A stretch of 64,000 nucleotides of DNA, taken from Nemophila menziesii (lineage: Eukaryota > Streptophyta > Magnoliopsida > Boraginales > Hydrophyllaceae). The stretch is taken from the NCBI GenBank assembly GCA_029959085.1, contig JARWIR010000010.1, forward strand, positions 7,275,001-7,339,000. The letters are read 5' to 3'. The notes beneath the pieces are model-generated. The model was not told the origin of the DNA and ran no database searches. It was given only the letters and a program-made list of their open reading frames with translations. How positions within the stretch are numbered: the stretch's first letter is position 1; each line of letters starts with the position of its first letter. Made by a program: the position numbers and the translations under genes. Below are positions 9,074 through 21,929 of the stretch, one piece after another.

Positions 9074-12000
9074 TTTTTTTTTTGTTCACAATGTATAGAA
9101 GTAGCGGTCAATAATCCATGGATACAGTCAGGCATATATAATATTATAGATTTTGTTAATAAAACAGATGCCTCGTGTCAAGCTTTAACTGGGTGGAGTA
9201 GGGAAACTTTTGGTAATAGCCGGAAAATGATTGAAAAATATCAGAAGCTACTCGAGAAAATTCAGAATGGAGAATCTACGGTTGAAAATATTAATGTTGA
9301 AACAAAAATAAAAAAAGAGCTAGATAGACTATGGGAACAAGAAGAGGCTTTCTGGACAGATAGGACTCGGGATATTCACATTAAAAAAGGAGATAAGAAT
9401 ACGAAATATTTTTTCGCTAAAACTACATTGAGGAGAAACATTTATCGTATTTCTTGTTTTAAGAATGATGAAGGAGAATGGTGTGAAGATATTAAGGAAA
9501 TTAAGATCCAAATCCAAAATTATTTTATTAATCTTTTTAAAGAAAATACGGTTTATAATATTGATGAGGTGGCGATGCATATGCCGTGTAAAGTGGATGA
9601 TAATATCAATGATTGTCTAACAAGAATCCCTGATATGGATGAAGTTAAGCAAGTTGTTTTTGCTATGTCAGGTTCGAAAGCTCCCGGACCGGACGGATTA
9701 CCTGGTAATTTTTATCAAGAATTCTGGGATATTATTAAGGATGATATTTACAAAATGGTACATGATTTCTTTGCCTATAATACTCCTCTCAACTATATTA
9801 ATGATACAATCATTTGTTCTTATTCCGAAAGGTAATCATCAAGAGTCTATTAAGGATTTTCGTCCTATTTCTTGTATTAACTTCAGTTATAAGATCATAG
9901 CTAAAATTATGGCGCTTAGACTTCAACCGCTTATGGAATCTATAGTTTCCCCGACTCAATCCGCCTTGATTAAAGGTAGAAGTATTCTAGATAAGATTCT
10001 GATTGCTCAAGAGGTGGGTTTCTTTCTTAAAAACAAACGAATATCGAATAAACATTACGGTGCAGCCAAAATTGATATGACTAAAGCTTATGATCAAGTG
10101 AACTGGGATTTTCTTATGGCAATCCTTAAGAATCTTGGTTTTTGTGAAAAATGGTTTTTAACTGCATCTCATCGGTTTCTTACCAAATTAAGGTTAATGG
10201 TGATAGGATGGAGAAATTCAAGCCAAAACAGGGTATCAGACAAGGTGATCCCCTATCCCCGCTATTGTTCTCTATGCCCACTGAAGGTTTAATAGGTTTA
10301 ATAAATTCTGAATATTGGGAAGGCAATATCAAAGGGATTTCTCTTGCTAGAGCTGCCCCGAGACTTACCCATCTTTTTTTGCGGATGATTCTCTTTTCTT
10401 CTTGGAGATCAATGATAGAGAAATTAACGCTTTCAAAGATGTACTGTCTAAATATTGTGATGCGTCAGGACAGAAGGTAAATTTTTAATAAGTCTAATAT
10501 TATGTTTAGTAAAGGTCTATCTGACGTTAAGGATATAATCATTGTCAATACTTTAAATATCTCACTTACTAATTCCATGGGTAAATATCTGGGCATCCTG
10601 ATGTCTCTCAAAAGATCAAAAGTGGAAAACCTTAGTTATATTACGGATAAATTCACGAATAAATCTGCTAAGATGGCCTCTAAATTATTGTCGGATGGAG
10701 GAAAGGAGGTCTTGATCAAAGCTGTTTTGCAATCGATACCGAATTATGCTATGTCTATTTTTGAATTCCCAATTACTTTGTGTAAAAAACTTAGTGGTAT
10801 TGTAGCTAAGTTTTGGTGGATCTCTGGAGATAAAAAGAGAATACACTGGGTTAAATGGAAAAATCTTGCTAAAGTAAAAAAGATGGGGGTATTGGCTTTC
10901 GAGATTTCCGTAAGATGAATACGGCTCTTCTCGGAAAAACAAGCATGGAGAATTTTACACAATCCGGATTCTCTGGTGTCTAAAGTCCTTACAAGGAGTT
11001 ACTTCCCGAATTCTGATATGTAGAATGCTAAGCTTAAAAATAGGATATCGTGGATTTGGGCAAGTTTATATAAAGGTCTCTCATTCCTTAAGGAAGAATG
11101 TATATGAAAAGTGGGTAATGGTCTCACTATTGATGTTTGGAATGATTCTTGGGTAGCAAAAGGCTACAAATTGGATAAGCCGAAAGAGTGCAAAATCAGT
11201 AAGTTGGCTGAACGTTTTAATATTAATTTAACAAATTGGAATTATGATATTCTTAAGGATTTCTGTACCTCAAGAGATATAGTCGATATCAAGAAAATTC
11301 CGATCTTACAGCTAGATAAGGAGGATAAAGTCATTTGGCTAGAGTCTAAAGATGGGGAATACTCGACAAAATCTGGCTACCATAGGTTGGTACAAAAAGA
11401 GGTTGACAAACAAGGCGAGTCATCTACTAATGTTGAAATCAATGATTGCGAAATATGATATATCATTTGGAACTCGAATGTCCCACTCAAGATTAGGAAT
11501 TTTACATGGAAACTCCATAATAATGCAATACCTACTAAATGTAATCTGAAGAAAAAGAAATGTAGCGATAATGACATGTGTGAATGGTGTGAAAATGAGG
11601 CAGAATCGGTAGTACATATTTTTGTTAAATCCCCGTTTAGTATGGGCGTGTGGGCTAAGTCTCAATTCCATTGCAAAATCGATAAATCCTTCAATGGATC
11701 TATCAGCGAATGGATAAAAAATATTATTGAGAGTTATGCAAAAAATGGTTGGAATAGGAGACTAGTAACTGAAACAATATTAGCTACGATTTGGAATATT
11801 TTGGAGGCCAAGATGAAGGGACTCTTCGAGAAAAAGTCTTGGAATATTATTGAAATTAACGAAAAAACAAAATCGTTGTTGAAATACTTATTTGCTGACA
11901 TAAGTGAAAATAAAAAGGATAATGAGAGTTCTCAACATGAATCTCCTAAAGATAGTCTGAACCCATTTTTTAGAGATGATGCGGATCACGTTTGAATGAA

Positions 12001-12473
12001 TGATGCTTCGTTCGTTTACAATGGGAACACTCTGGAATTGAATCTATTGGTATTAACAAAGATGGAATCATTACCCACAAAATTGTTAAAAGAGCTAGAG
12101 TTAATTCTATAGTTGAGGGAGAAGCGTGGGCCGTTCTTCAGGCCATGAGATTTGCGGCTGATCTCAATTTCCAGAGTAGTTCTTTTTACTCTGATAACCT
12201 TGAGGTGGTTCAAGGTATTTTGAATGGTGGTGCTTCCAATTGGAGAATTAGACCAATTACTATTGAAGCTCTCAGCTGTCTTAAGAGATTCCCGTTGTGG
12301 AAGCTTATTCATATTAAGAGAGATTTCAATCAGATAGTTGATAAAGTTGCTAAATTTGCTAGGTTGCGTTTTAACATCACCAGATGCCCGCTTATGTCCA
12401 TTATTGACTTTTCTGTTTGGCTAGATAGGGTAGCTTTCTCTCGTTTGTAACTTTTCTTTTTCTGACAAAAAAA
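9074..12473 (+). mobile_element. 5'-truncated L1-clade LINE (copy 2)
   Basis: The element is flanked by near-identical 12-mers, atacaatgcaac at 9062-9073 and atacaacgcaac at 12474-12485, with one C/T difference. The right copy follows an A run. Only ORF2 from the linker after the endonuclease onward is present, so ORF1 and nearly all of the endonuclease are absent. This is the usual result of incomplete reverse transcription. A run of Ts right after the left duplication is unexplained and may be filler added on insertion. Confidence 0.85.
9140..12450 (+). pseudogene. LINE copy 2 ORF2: reverse transcriptase, zf-RVT and RNase H (broken)
   Basis: The frame at 9227-9835 covers the RT N-terminus, including KAPGPDGLPG. 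A shift near 9800 leads into FVLIPKGNHQE, FRPISCINFSYK and KIDMTKAYDQVNWDF. A second shift near 10160 leads to GIRQGDPLSPLLF. The FADDSLFF catalytic motif at about 10378 is present but reached only after another shift. The thumb, the connection region, a zinc-binding segment (CEWCENEAES) at 11576-11995 and an RNase H with FYSDNLEVV and VDKVAKFA at 12145-12450 follow. At least six frame changes or stops show that it is long dead. The domain order is the same as in LINE copies 1 and 5. Confidence 0.85.
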
Positions 12474-12619
12474 ATACAACGCAACATTTGTCTATTGAAA
12501 TACTAACGCTTTAATATTCGAGGAGTACTATTCTAGAGACCGAAAATACTTTCTCTAGCATAACGCTCTAAACAATCATATATTACGACTACTTGGGTTC
12601 TAAATCCATAATATATTAT

Positions 12620-13890
12620 TGGTGGGGCCAAGGTGTGATAAATATACAAACAATAAAAGATAATAGAGACACACAAGTATAGAATTCCACGAGAAAATTT
12701 CCTCAAGTACATAGATTATTCGCAAGTAATAATAAATAAGTAACCGTTTGTTCTCAGGGTTTTAGATAGTTAGCTTAAACTTGTATTTAATAATAGTGGA
12801 GATGATTTTAGGTGTTGATATAAAAACAGAAGTAAGATAAATAATTATCTAACACGAATAACAAGATATGAACGCAAATAATATGAAAATTAGGGTTACT
12901 AGTATGAGCCTATTTTACTAAGTTGATATTCTCATGATAAAGGTGAATTGAGCAATTATAAATAGCCAAGATTCTATATTCCTCCTAACCCCTATCAGGA
13001 TGGACTTAGGTGGCAACCTAACAATTACCAGGAAACTTGGGCCAGGGGACCCTGCGCAATGATCAGTGGTGAAATCAAACCTTAGCGACTATCTAGTTAG
13101 GCAAGCCCGTCACGATCGATTATGTGGTGTTGTAAATAACTGAATCCACCGTTAAAACGACAATCCAACTGCTAATGGGGTAACCCTATACTCGTACACT
13201 AGTAAGGGCTACAAACATTAATTCAAAGAACATAACACATATATGTAAATAAGAAGCAGAATCAATTTAAATAACAAAAGAGTTTTCTAGGATATAGACT
13301 GAATAGTTACCCAATTAAAATAATAAATAAAACTAAGGAATAAAAGCTAAGATTTATGGTTAAGCCATAGATCTATAGCTAATTACCCTATTGATAGAGA
13401 AGGAGAGATGTAGAATTGATGTTGTGATGCTTCAATCTTTTTTTGTTTCTTCTCTAGGTCGACTTGCTCTTTTTAAAATGATAATATGAAGGCTATGAAA
13501 GCAACGACATGTTTACTAAGGTAAGTAGGTATATTTTTAGGTGCATGATCGAAACCTAGAGTGTTTTCCAAGTTATGGAATCCAAATTCAATTGTAATTC
13601 ATATTACTAAATATTAGGGACTGGTTGACTTTAGGAGTTTGTAAAATCTATAACTCATTCGTTACTTATCCAAATCCAATGATTTACCCATCTAAACGAC
13701 CGTAGTTCAGCCTAAAAATCAACCTTAATTTTTTTTCAAGACGTCGACCCTTCATTTATTATTCTAATGTTTAACCCTCGAAGTAAATTTTAAATTTTTT
13801 GCCATATAGAAGTAAATTCCTAAATTCTTATTTTCAACCTTCTTGAAATAAATTTCTAAATCTACTTAAATCTCGCATTCTGAGATAAAG
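12620..13890 (-). mobile_element. LTR remnant of the Athila/Tat-like family, reverse orientation
   Basis: The left edge (tggtggggccaaggtgtgat) is the reverse complement of the terminal part of the LTRs described at 23948 and 27235. It continues with the family's other landmarks in reverse, such as the segment around 'ggcaagccc...atgtggtg'. The far end decays into unrelated-looking AT-rich DNA before a microsatellite, and no target duplication was found. It is probably an old solo LTR or half of a deleted element. Confidence 0.55.

Positions 13891-13892
<2 letters not shown>

Positions 13893-13946
<54 letters not shown>
13893..13946. repeat. (AT)27 microsatellite
   Basis: Uninterrupted dinucleotide run of 54 bases, between two LTR remnants of opposite orientation. 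Confidence 0.98.
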
Positions 13947-13947
<1 letters not shown>

Positions 13948-13948
<1 letters not shown>

Positions 13949-15328
13949 TTGAAAAGGGTTTTAGTGCATAAGTATGGGATTCATTACTTGAATTTGATTT
14001 ATTTTGATTTAATAGTCTAATATCAAAATTTATATATATATTTGGAGCATTTTTTAGATAATTTGTGTGTTAATTGTGAAACTCTTAGATACCTTGATTC
14101 CACTGGAACCCAAGAGGCCGAAAAGTGAAAAAGGAACCCCGACCATGTCACAAAAGGAGCCAAGAAGTCCAGTTAAAGCTCACCAAGAAGTATTGACATA
14201 ATATTTATGCTGACTTGAAAAAATCATAACAAATAACTGGTAGAGAACTATCTGATGATATTTACTCACAAGCTAGATCCTGGAGTCTATAACATGTGGC
14301 TAAAACAACGTCTAGTTCCGAGTTATGACGTGAAAGTTATGCCAATTTTACTGAAAAGACCCAATATAGTCCAGATTCACAAAATTTCAATTGTCCACTT
14401 ACAACTCACTTACATTGTCTCGTATGAGTTGAAACATATTCTGCAGCCTATATATACTTAGTTAGACCAGCAAAACATACCATTCATCAATTAAAAGAGT
14501 TGGAAACATGGAAAGCAAGGAGACAAGAGGTGGAGTTCATAAACAACACTCTTTATTCCTTTAATTAGTGTAATTCTTCACTCTTTTTTTTCCTACTTTA
14601 GCTATGACCCATATTATATTTTTTCCCTTTATTTTATTATGAACAAATTTAGTTAGTAGTTTCAAATGCTTTGGTATGAATCATAATCCATGATTTGGAT
14701 TTATATTGTATGAATTTAGGATTTTATATTTAAATAAAATATGGGTTTTGATTATGCCCGGAAGGGGGGTGGTAGTTGATCTAGGATAAATATGCATTAT
14801 GGAGTTGACGACTCGGAAGAGCTAAACTAACTAGGTAATCATATAGGGTTTGAACTTTAGGCGTCTATCTAACATGCATAGGATTCACTCAGAAGAAACT
14901 CCTAGGGTTAGATAGCAACCCCCTACTTATCCAAAAGGAACTTGGGGAGACATTATAAACCCGATTAGCAACAATGTCCCAATATTCCTTTAAACTGCAA
15001 TTAAGTCCATTCATGGTTAGTGGTGATTACGAGTGTCTGGAGCTATGCTTTCTCCCCAGTCTTAAACCTCTTTTCGTTCATTTTCTTTCGTAGTCATTGG
15101 TATTTAAATTACTTAGTTTAATATTATTTAATCAAAAACCAAATAAAAATATTTTCTTTTAGTCTTTTATAGGCTACGAACAACTAATCCTAAAATAGAG
15201 TACTCAACTAATTCATAAATCCCTATGGAGATGATAATTTACTTACTTTTATATTACTTTGTGACTCATGCACTTGCAAGACGTGACTCCCTTAGTGTTG
15301 ATTTATTATCACGCTTCGGGAGACAACA
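13948..15328 (+). mobile_element. 5' LTR of an old Ty3/gypsy element
   Basis: This has the general course of the family LTR: the 'gagcat...taattgtgaa' segment, an internal promoter-like region with TATA-like tatatatac near 14452, and an end at gggagacaaca. It is followed six bases later by a primer-binding site. The 5' end is lost in the AT microsatellite. Confidence 0.65.
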
Positions 15329-15334
15329 AGTTTT

Positions 15335-15350
15335 TGGTGTCGTTGTCGGG
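15335..15350 (+). other. Primer-binding site, tRNA-Asp type, decayed
   Basis: tggtgtcgttgtcggg lies just inside the LTR end. It matches the expected tggcgccgttgccgg (complement of the tRNA-Asp 3' end, usual in Athila/Tat elements) except for C-to-T changes. Confidence 0.6.
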
Positions 15351-15479
15351 AAATAGTTAGTTAATTATAGTTTTAGTTTTACTTTTAATTTCGTTGTTAG
15401 ATTTTACGCTTGTTCTTTGCTTTGTTTCGTTCTTCAAAGATACTATACATATAGTAATGAAGTAATTCTACTAACTTAT

Positions 15480-16440
15480 TTGAATATATATAGGATATTA
15501 TTCAAATCTTGGTCCATTCAACTATGTGGAAGACTCCTCAGATTATTAAAAATAGGTTAATAACTACTACCAAACACCTTACCATCACCCGTATAAGAAT
15601 GGATAAAACAATCAATGGATCTAGAATATTCAACAACCTCCAATGGTAATTCAAGCTTCACAATTAAACGAGATGTTGGCAAACTTCGCACGGATGTGTG
15701 AAGAATCTTAGGCAAGACATGAAGTGAAAAAGTTTGAATTTAGGGTCACATTGTGAAGGATACAGGGGCACTTGACACAAATTTTAAACTCCTTAAAATC
15801 CCGAAATCAAGTTTCTAGCATTACCGAGACCTGTAATGAGCCCTATCATGATTCCACTCCTTCAAGGGATGACATTCATCCTCAATCAATACATGAAATA
15901 GGTCAACCGAACTAAAAAATTGAGGAAAAGTTAGTGATTGTTAGAAACTTGCATAGGTGATGCAAGATTTTGCTGAATGTGGTTGAAGACCGATACATGG
16001 TTGAGTCTCTCGCTAGCATGTTAGATAAATAGGTCATTGATATTATAACAAACAGTGTAGAATCAAATTATATCCCCATGGAGTGTAGTTTTATCAAGAG
16101 AGGAAAGTTAAGGAAAAGGGCTTTCTGAACAAAATAAGGATGAGGTGATAGTGGAAGAATGGGTTGATGATGAAGAAGAAGTGGTTGAGAAATCAATTGA
16201 AAAAATAAAGGTTTAAGATGAAGTGTAAGTCGAGTCTTCTCCACAAGAAGTTACCACCATTCGCATTGAGAGTTTTGAAGGAAGTTAGAGAAAACTCATG
16301 GAATGTCGATGAGTATTCGAAGGATCGATCAACAAATATATTGGGATGAAGGTGTTACACTGTGAAAGCAAGACGGCGAGAAGGGGGGCATACCTACCTC
16401 CTTACAAAATATAAACATCTAATCAAAGAGAAGAAAAAGC
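15480..16440 (+). pseudogene. Decayed gag tail of the old Ty3/gypsy element
   Basis: No long frame survives, but short stretches across several frames look like the Q/P/N-rich C-terminal half of Athila-type gag. Examples are LNSLKSRNQVSSITE and SRDDIHPQSIHE, then an acidic EEWVDDEEEVVEKS segment. The part after 16356 (gaaagcaagacggcgag) has a diverged counterpart beyond the solo LTR at about 18027, so the element continues on the other side of that insertion. Confidence 0.5.
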
Positions 16441-16449
16441 TTATACCGT

Positions 16450-17978
16450 TGATGTCTCCTCATTTTTCATGAATTAATATTAGGATGAGACATCATTTTT
16501 AGTGATTTAGAAGTCATTCTAGTCGATTTTATTGAGAATTATTACACTTTCCTATTTCTAGTCTTGATTTAGTAAATTATTATTTTTAGAGCATATTAGG
16601 TTCAATTATTTATTTAGTGTGAATCTTTAAAGATAATTATAGATATTAATTAGAGTCCAAGTCAAATACTAAGAGATAACGAAAGAAGATAAGCATGGAA
16701 ATTGGAGATAAGGAAACAAAAGCTAAAATATGGAAAAGCTGCCATAAATATGAATTTCACCACACACGACCAAAAATCGGCTTATATCTCAAAATAGGTG
16801 AGGAATTTGGAAGAACAGTCAAGAGAAAAGTTAAATATCTTTCCGATACGATGAATTTTGACTACTCATACGCGTCAGACAAATAAGAATTGAAGTTGTT
16901 AGGACCAAAACAAAAAAGGGACTGATTTCATATTTTAGGGTTACGAATTTGAGTTGGGCTAGGAGTCCACTACTTACCTTCTCCTTCAAGAAAACGAATT
17001 AGGGCTTCTCTACACCTATAAATACACCCTTATATCACTTGTAAATCATCCTTGCCTCATAGTAATTAGTCCTTAGGTTTATTATCATCAGAATTATTGT
17101 AGAGAGCAAGATGTAGTCTTTCATTATTTCTTTTAGTTTATTTCCTTCAGGTATGAACTAATTTTCCCATAGCTTGGGTTTTGCATCATGTATAATCTAT
17201 GAATTCTATTTTCTTTCTATCTAATTTTCTTTGGGAATTATATGTTTTAATCTGATATTAGCTTATTACTATATATTTGTTTATGTGTTTTGAATTATTG
17301 CCTGTCCTAGAACTGATCACTTTAGGCTTTCTTAATAGTAATTAGATGTTCACCTTAACTGGTTGTCCAATTTTTGAAACACCACATAACGTCTAGTGTC
17401 GATATTGGTCTTGATAACACTAATTCTAACTAGATAGTCATTAGGGTATATTTTAATCACTATCACCATGTTTGGAATTGAATTTCTTATGGCCTTGGTT
17501 GCGCTTGATAACCCTAAGTTTAGGCTGCCTCGTGGTGTGTCCGTAGCCCCCTTAGTCGCTCTCCAGGTCTAAGAGAGGTAATTTAGAATCCTGACTAAGT
17601 ATCTAAGAGCTAATTATCTCCCTTATTAATTAGAGTTTGATAGAAAGAATTAGAAGGATTAGTGCATGCTAGCAAAACCTAAGCTATACTTCTCATCTCA
17701 TATTTCTTATCTTTTGTTTATTGTCTTTTATTTTCATTAGTTTAATTATTTATCTCTCAATCACTCGTATTTATTTTCTGTCTTTTTATTAATTACTCTC
17801 TACTCTCTATTATTTTCTCATTCGTATAACACACTAAGTCCCTGAGAACAAATTCAACTTATCATTAGAACTTGCATATGTCTCGTAATATTTGCAGTAC
17901 TGTGCTTGTCTAGGGTGCTTTAGTGCATTGTTTTCAGCGTTTATTTTTCATATTTTTATAACACCCTAGGCGACACCA
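16450..17978 (+). mobile_element. Solo LTR with perfect 5-bp target duplication
   Basis: This begins TGATGTCTCC, ends GGCGACACCA, and is flanked by accgt on both sides (16445-16449 and 17979-17983). Its sequence follows the LTRs at 23948 and 27235 throughout. The first 46 bases (16450-16495) start with TGATGTCTC and end with GAGACATCA. No internal region remains, so it formed by recombination between two LTRs. It sits inside the older element that starts at 13948. Confidence 0.93.
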
Positions 17979-17983
17979 ACCGT

Positions 17984-18753
17984 TCAAGACTGTCATATAT
18001 TATCACCAAGGGAAGAAGTTGTTTCATTGTGAGAATAAGGCGGCAAAACAGGGAAACTACCCAATTCCATATACTGATCGATCAAGAAAAATAAGTGAGT
18101 TGTTCCCCATTATAATATTTTGTGGAGGAGGCGGGTTCAAGCAGATAAGTAACGCAAGGGACTCAAGATAATTTCTAGGAAAGCTTTCATGTCAAGTTTA
18201 ACGATGTGATAAACAAAAGCGCTTCTTGCAACCTATGCTGTAAATCTCCCCGCCTAGGCGTCAACTCCCCCCTCAGCCGCTTACGCCTAGTTAAAACTCT
18301 AGGCGTTTTTGCCTAGCGCCTTAGTCACCGTAGAATAGGCGCCTAACCCGTCTAGGCGCTGATTAATGGAAAAAAATGGCCGCCTAGGGGCCGTATTAAT
18401 GGAAAAACATGCTAGCATAGGCCTTCTTGTTATTTTTCTTATTCTCGAGAATTATTTAATTGATATTATAACTCAATATTTAGAATTTTATATTTACTAT
18501 AGTGTTGTTAGATGAATTTTATGTCTTAAATGGTTAAAATTGCTATAATTATTTATATTATATATTAATAATTATACAAAACTACACAGCGGGATTCAAA
18601 ACCGTATAAATCCGCCTAGATCCCGTATAATCCCTCCTAGGCGCTAGGCCCCGGTCGACCGCCTAGGTCGCGAAACCGAGATCTACAACATAGCTTGCAA
18701 CCCAAGGTCAAAAGGGGCAAACCCAATTTTTTTATTACCTTTCATTAGTTTAG
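17984..18753 (+). mobile_element. Internal remnant of the old Ty3/gypsy element
   Basis: A continuation of the decayed internal region interrupted by the solo LTR. No usable frame remains. It is itself interrupted by the GC-rich TIR element at 18233-18693. Confidence 0.4.
18233..18693. mobile_element. Non-autonomous TIR element rich in GCCTAGGCG palindromes
   Basis: The ends are an inverted pair, ctatgctgtaaatctc and its near-complement gagatctacaacatag. The element is flanked by cttgcaac on both sides (18225-18232 and 18694-18701), an 8-bp duplication, or 9 bp if the next shared C is counted. The subterminal regions hold many copies of cctaggcg-type palindromes and are far more GC-rich than the surroundings, while the centre is AT-rich. 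Length is about 460 bp with no coding capacity. An 8-bp duplication suggests hAT; 9 bp would suggest Mutator. Confidence 0.8.
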
Positions 18754-21700
18754 TGGTAGGTCCCAAGGTGTGATAAATAAATTATAATATAAGAACATAC
18801 ACCTCATACCAACTATGATAAACTCTCCGCAAGTGAACAAATCATTTGCAAGTAATAAGTAATTAAACCAGATATTGATCTCAGAGACTACGAAAGTTAA
18901 TTTAAAGGCAGTGTTCTTAAAAAGTGTACTCATAAGAGTTAATAAAGTAAATATAGAGTAAAATACGCAAAGACACTAAATATAATGCAAATGAAAATTA
19001 ATTAACTAAAACTCAAATTAAAGACAATAAAAGAAATCATGATTAAATTGAGAATAAAAATAAAGTAATAGATAAACTAATAAGAAATGGTTGCTTGAGG
19101 ATTGCTAGTGATAATTTATGCCGCTATTTAATAGTTTTATCTATAAGGGTGAGTGGTTGTGTTCATATTAGCCGGGATTCAAATGCACTCTAACTCCTTA
19201 TCCGAGTGAACTTAGAGCTCAACCTTACTGATGTCTCCCTAAATGTTCTAATTTTATGCCCTTGGGAGACATCATTTTTGGTGTTTATTTGATTAATTTG
19301 ATAGACTTTTGGGCTAAATATGCAATAATCCGAATTTCCTCTTTTATTTCTAGTATTTTTGATTTATTAAACTTTTGCGCGTAATTTTAGTGAAAAGTTT
19401 GTAGGTTTTGGATATTAGCTAGCAGAGGAACACGAGAATAAAGTCAAAGATCGTGATATGGAGTCAAAGCTTGAAGATAAATCCCGAAAAGAATTATATT
19501 TTGAAGCTGCAAATCTGGAAAACAGGCCAAAGATTGCTGATTTCGAGGCGCTTAAGAGATGATTTAGCCGCTGACCTTTGAAGAGATTATGTTCCTTATC
19601 GAGTTACGGAAATTTAGCAAGTGATTTGTGGTCAATCGGAGTTATAACGAAGCAGGAAAAGCCGTTTTAGTGGAGATGGTGCAGCAGTTACGGGATTTGG
19701 GCTTGATTAGTAGACTTGGACTTTTTATTATTCACTTAAACACTAATTAAAAACCCATTCCGAATTGGAGCTTATAAAAGGAGATTTTGACCTCATTATT
19801 TCTTACCTCTCAATTTATTCTTCAAATTAAAACATCCTTAGAAGAGAGCGTCCAGAGAAGAAGCGGAAACAAGGAAAAGAAGAAGCAAGAGCTGGAGACG
19901 GTCTATATCTTCGATTCTCAGCCAATTCAACTCCATAATTAGGTTCTCTGTATTTTTATTTCTGTAAAACAATATGAGTCTTATTTCTTTTTCTTTAGTT
20001 TTTGTCTTTTCAATTATTATGAGCTAAACCTAATTAGTGCTTGAGAACGCATAATGGGTTAATCCCAATTTGATTTCGGTTTATACATTTGAATTTGGGA
20101 TATTTATTATTTAAATCAAATTGGGTAATTCGTATTTTTCTTTAATTTGTGCTTAATTACTATTGTTGACCTGATCAATTAATAATAGGACTTAGTATCT
20201 AAGCTATTCCAATTAGTGGCGATTGGATCACCTTGGCGGGGGGTTTAGGTACAGAAATAATTACAGAATATAAAATATAAACTATTTGACTTTGACGAGC
20301 GTAGTTAATTTTATGGCCAATGAGGTAATTTAGCTTAATCATTCGAAAGTGGATCATATTTACCCTGACGTGACTAGTGACACTCTAGAATAGCCTTGTA
20401 GTCCACCCTGACGGGGGTACAAGGATTATTGAATCCCGACCAATGTCAATTGACCAATTTGACCCTTAAACAGAATAGGTTATGAAATAGAATTAGGAGG
20501 ATCCCTTGCGTTCTCAAGTGCTAACTTCTCATACTTGTGTTTTACATTTATTTACTTGCGTCTTAGTATTTAATTGCATTCTCCATTTAGTATTTCATTA
20601 CTTAGAAATAATAAAAACAAACAATCAATCATTCAACTTTTATTTGCTTTCATAAGTGCAATCATTCATTAATCGATAAGCATTGTAGTTGACCAAACCG
20701 TCCCTGCGAACGATCCTAGAATCACTTATTACTACTTGGGACAACCGTACACTTGTGGTTGTGGTTCGATTACTTTTGCATTTATTTTAGAACACACAAA
20801 GGACCACCACTTACACACCAGTTTAAATGATGAGTTATGATCTCTACCCTTAATGACTACCTAGTAGACAAGACCATCCGGTTCAATGCCTCACACTAGG
20901 CGTTTATATGTTATTTCCATAACCAAGCATCCATCCATATGTTAACTTAATTACTGCAGCCACCCACTACTTGTCTGTGTAAATGTGGTGTTAATACAAA
21001 CATATAAAGCAATGAAAAATAAATTAACCTAAATCAACTAAATATAATCAATATCCCAAATGAAATAATTCCATTAAAAAGCTGAACAATAATTTTTCAC
21101 AATAGCATCCTCATGCAATAAGGGTTTAGTTCATAATAGATAAAAAATAAATTAAAGAAAAACTAATCAAAACTAAGAACAAAATCATGTTTATAAGAGG
21201 AAATAAAGTTATGTTAATCTTGGTGATGAAGAGAAATGATAAATGGTTGAGGTGAAATTGATGGTCCCATAGACAAACCCTTGTCTTCTCCTCTTCCTTC
21301 TATCTTGAGCGATTTTCCCCCTTCTAATTGATGGATAAATATGATAGATAATGATATTGGGGTTGCAAAAGGATTATATATGAGCCGAAAACATTGGACC
21401 CCCTTTTAGGCTTGCTTAATTAGGTTTACGAGGGGCTCATACCGTTTTACTAACTAGAATTCTGGTTCGAACCACGGTGGAAGCAAATAACACAACTTCT
21501 CCATCTTAGCTTCGCATTGACTTCTATCACTTGCCATACAACACTGACTTTAAGCTCTCTTCAAATAAAAAAGAATCAAGTCCAAAGCTCTCACCAATAT
21601 GTCTTAGTAACTAAAACACTAAGGCGTAAAGATTTCTCGGCAAATGCTCCAACTTCTCAAAGTGGCTCTAAGCTCAATTTCTGCGTTGACTTGGGGTTTA

Positions 21701-21929
21701 TCTTGACTTCTTCTCCTCATCTTGGGACATTGTATCAAGCACGTACCTAAAATTTACACACTTAACACATAATTAAGGTACAAAATTTCAATAAACAGTG
21801 ATAAGTCCAAAACCATGAGTAAAAGTGCAATATAGCAAATAACAGGAAAAATTCTCACACTTAGGCCCAATACACTCCCAAAATAATTTCTCGTGAATGG
21901 ATTAATCCATCACAAAAATAGAGACATCA
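18754..21929 (-). mobile_element. LTR in reverse orientation, split by a solo LTR
   Basis: The left edge (tggtaggtcccaaggtgtgat) and right edge (aatagagacatca) are the reversed ends of the family LTR. The two halves, 18754-19228 and 20815-21929, join cleanly when the nested solo LTR and one copy of its duplication are removed. The flanking bases do not form a target duplication. The paired arm of its terminal hairpin is mutated. Confidence 0.75.
19229..20809 (+). mobile_element. Solo LTR nested in an older LTR, target duplication cttac
   Basis: Starts TGATGTCTCCC and ends ACCACCA, flanked by cttac at 19224-19228 and 20810-20814. Its first 46 bases can pair end to end over 11 bp (TGATGTCTCCC with GGGAGACATCA), the longest stem seen in the window. 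No internal region. Confidence 0.92.

Noticed and set aside
14255..14461. Small open frame in an LTR
   Set aside because: It lies within the LTR with no conserved motif; length is compatible with chance.
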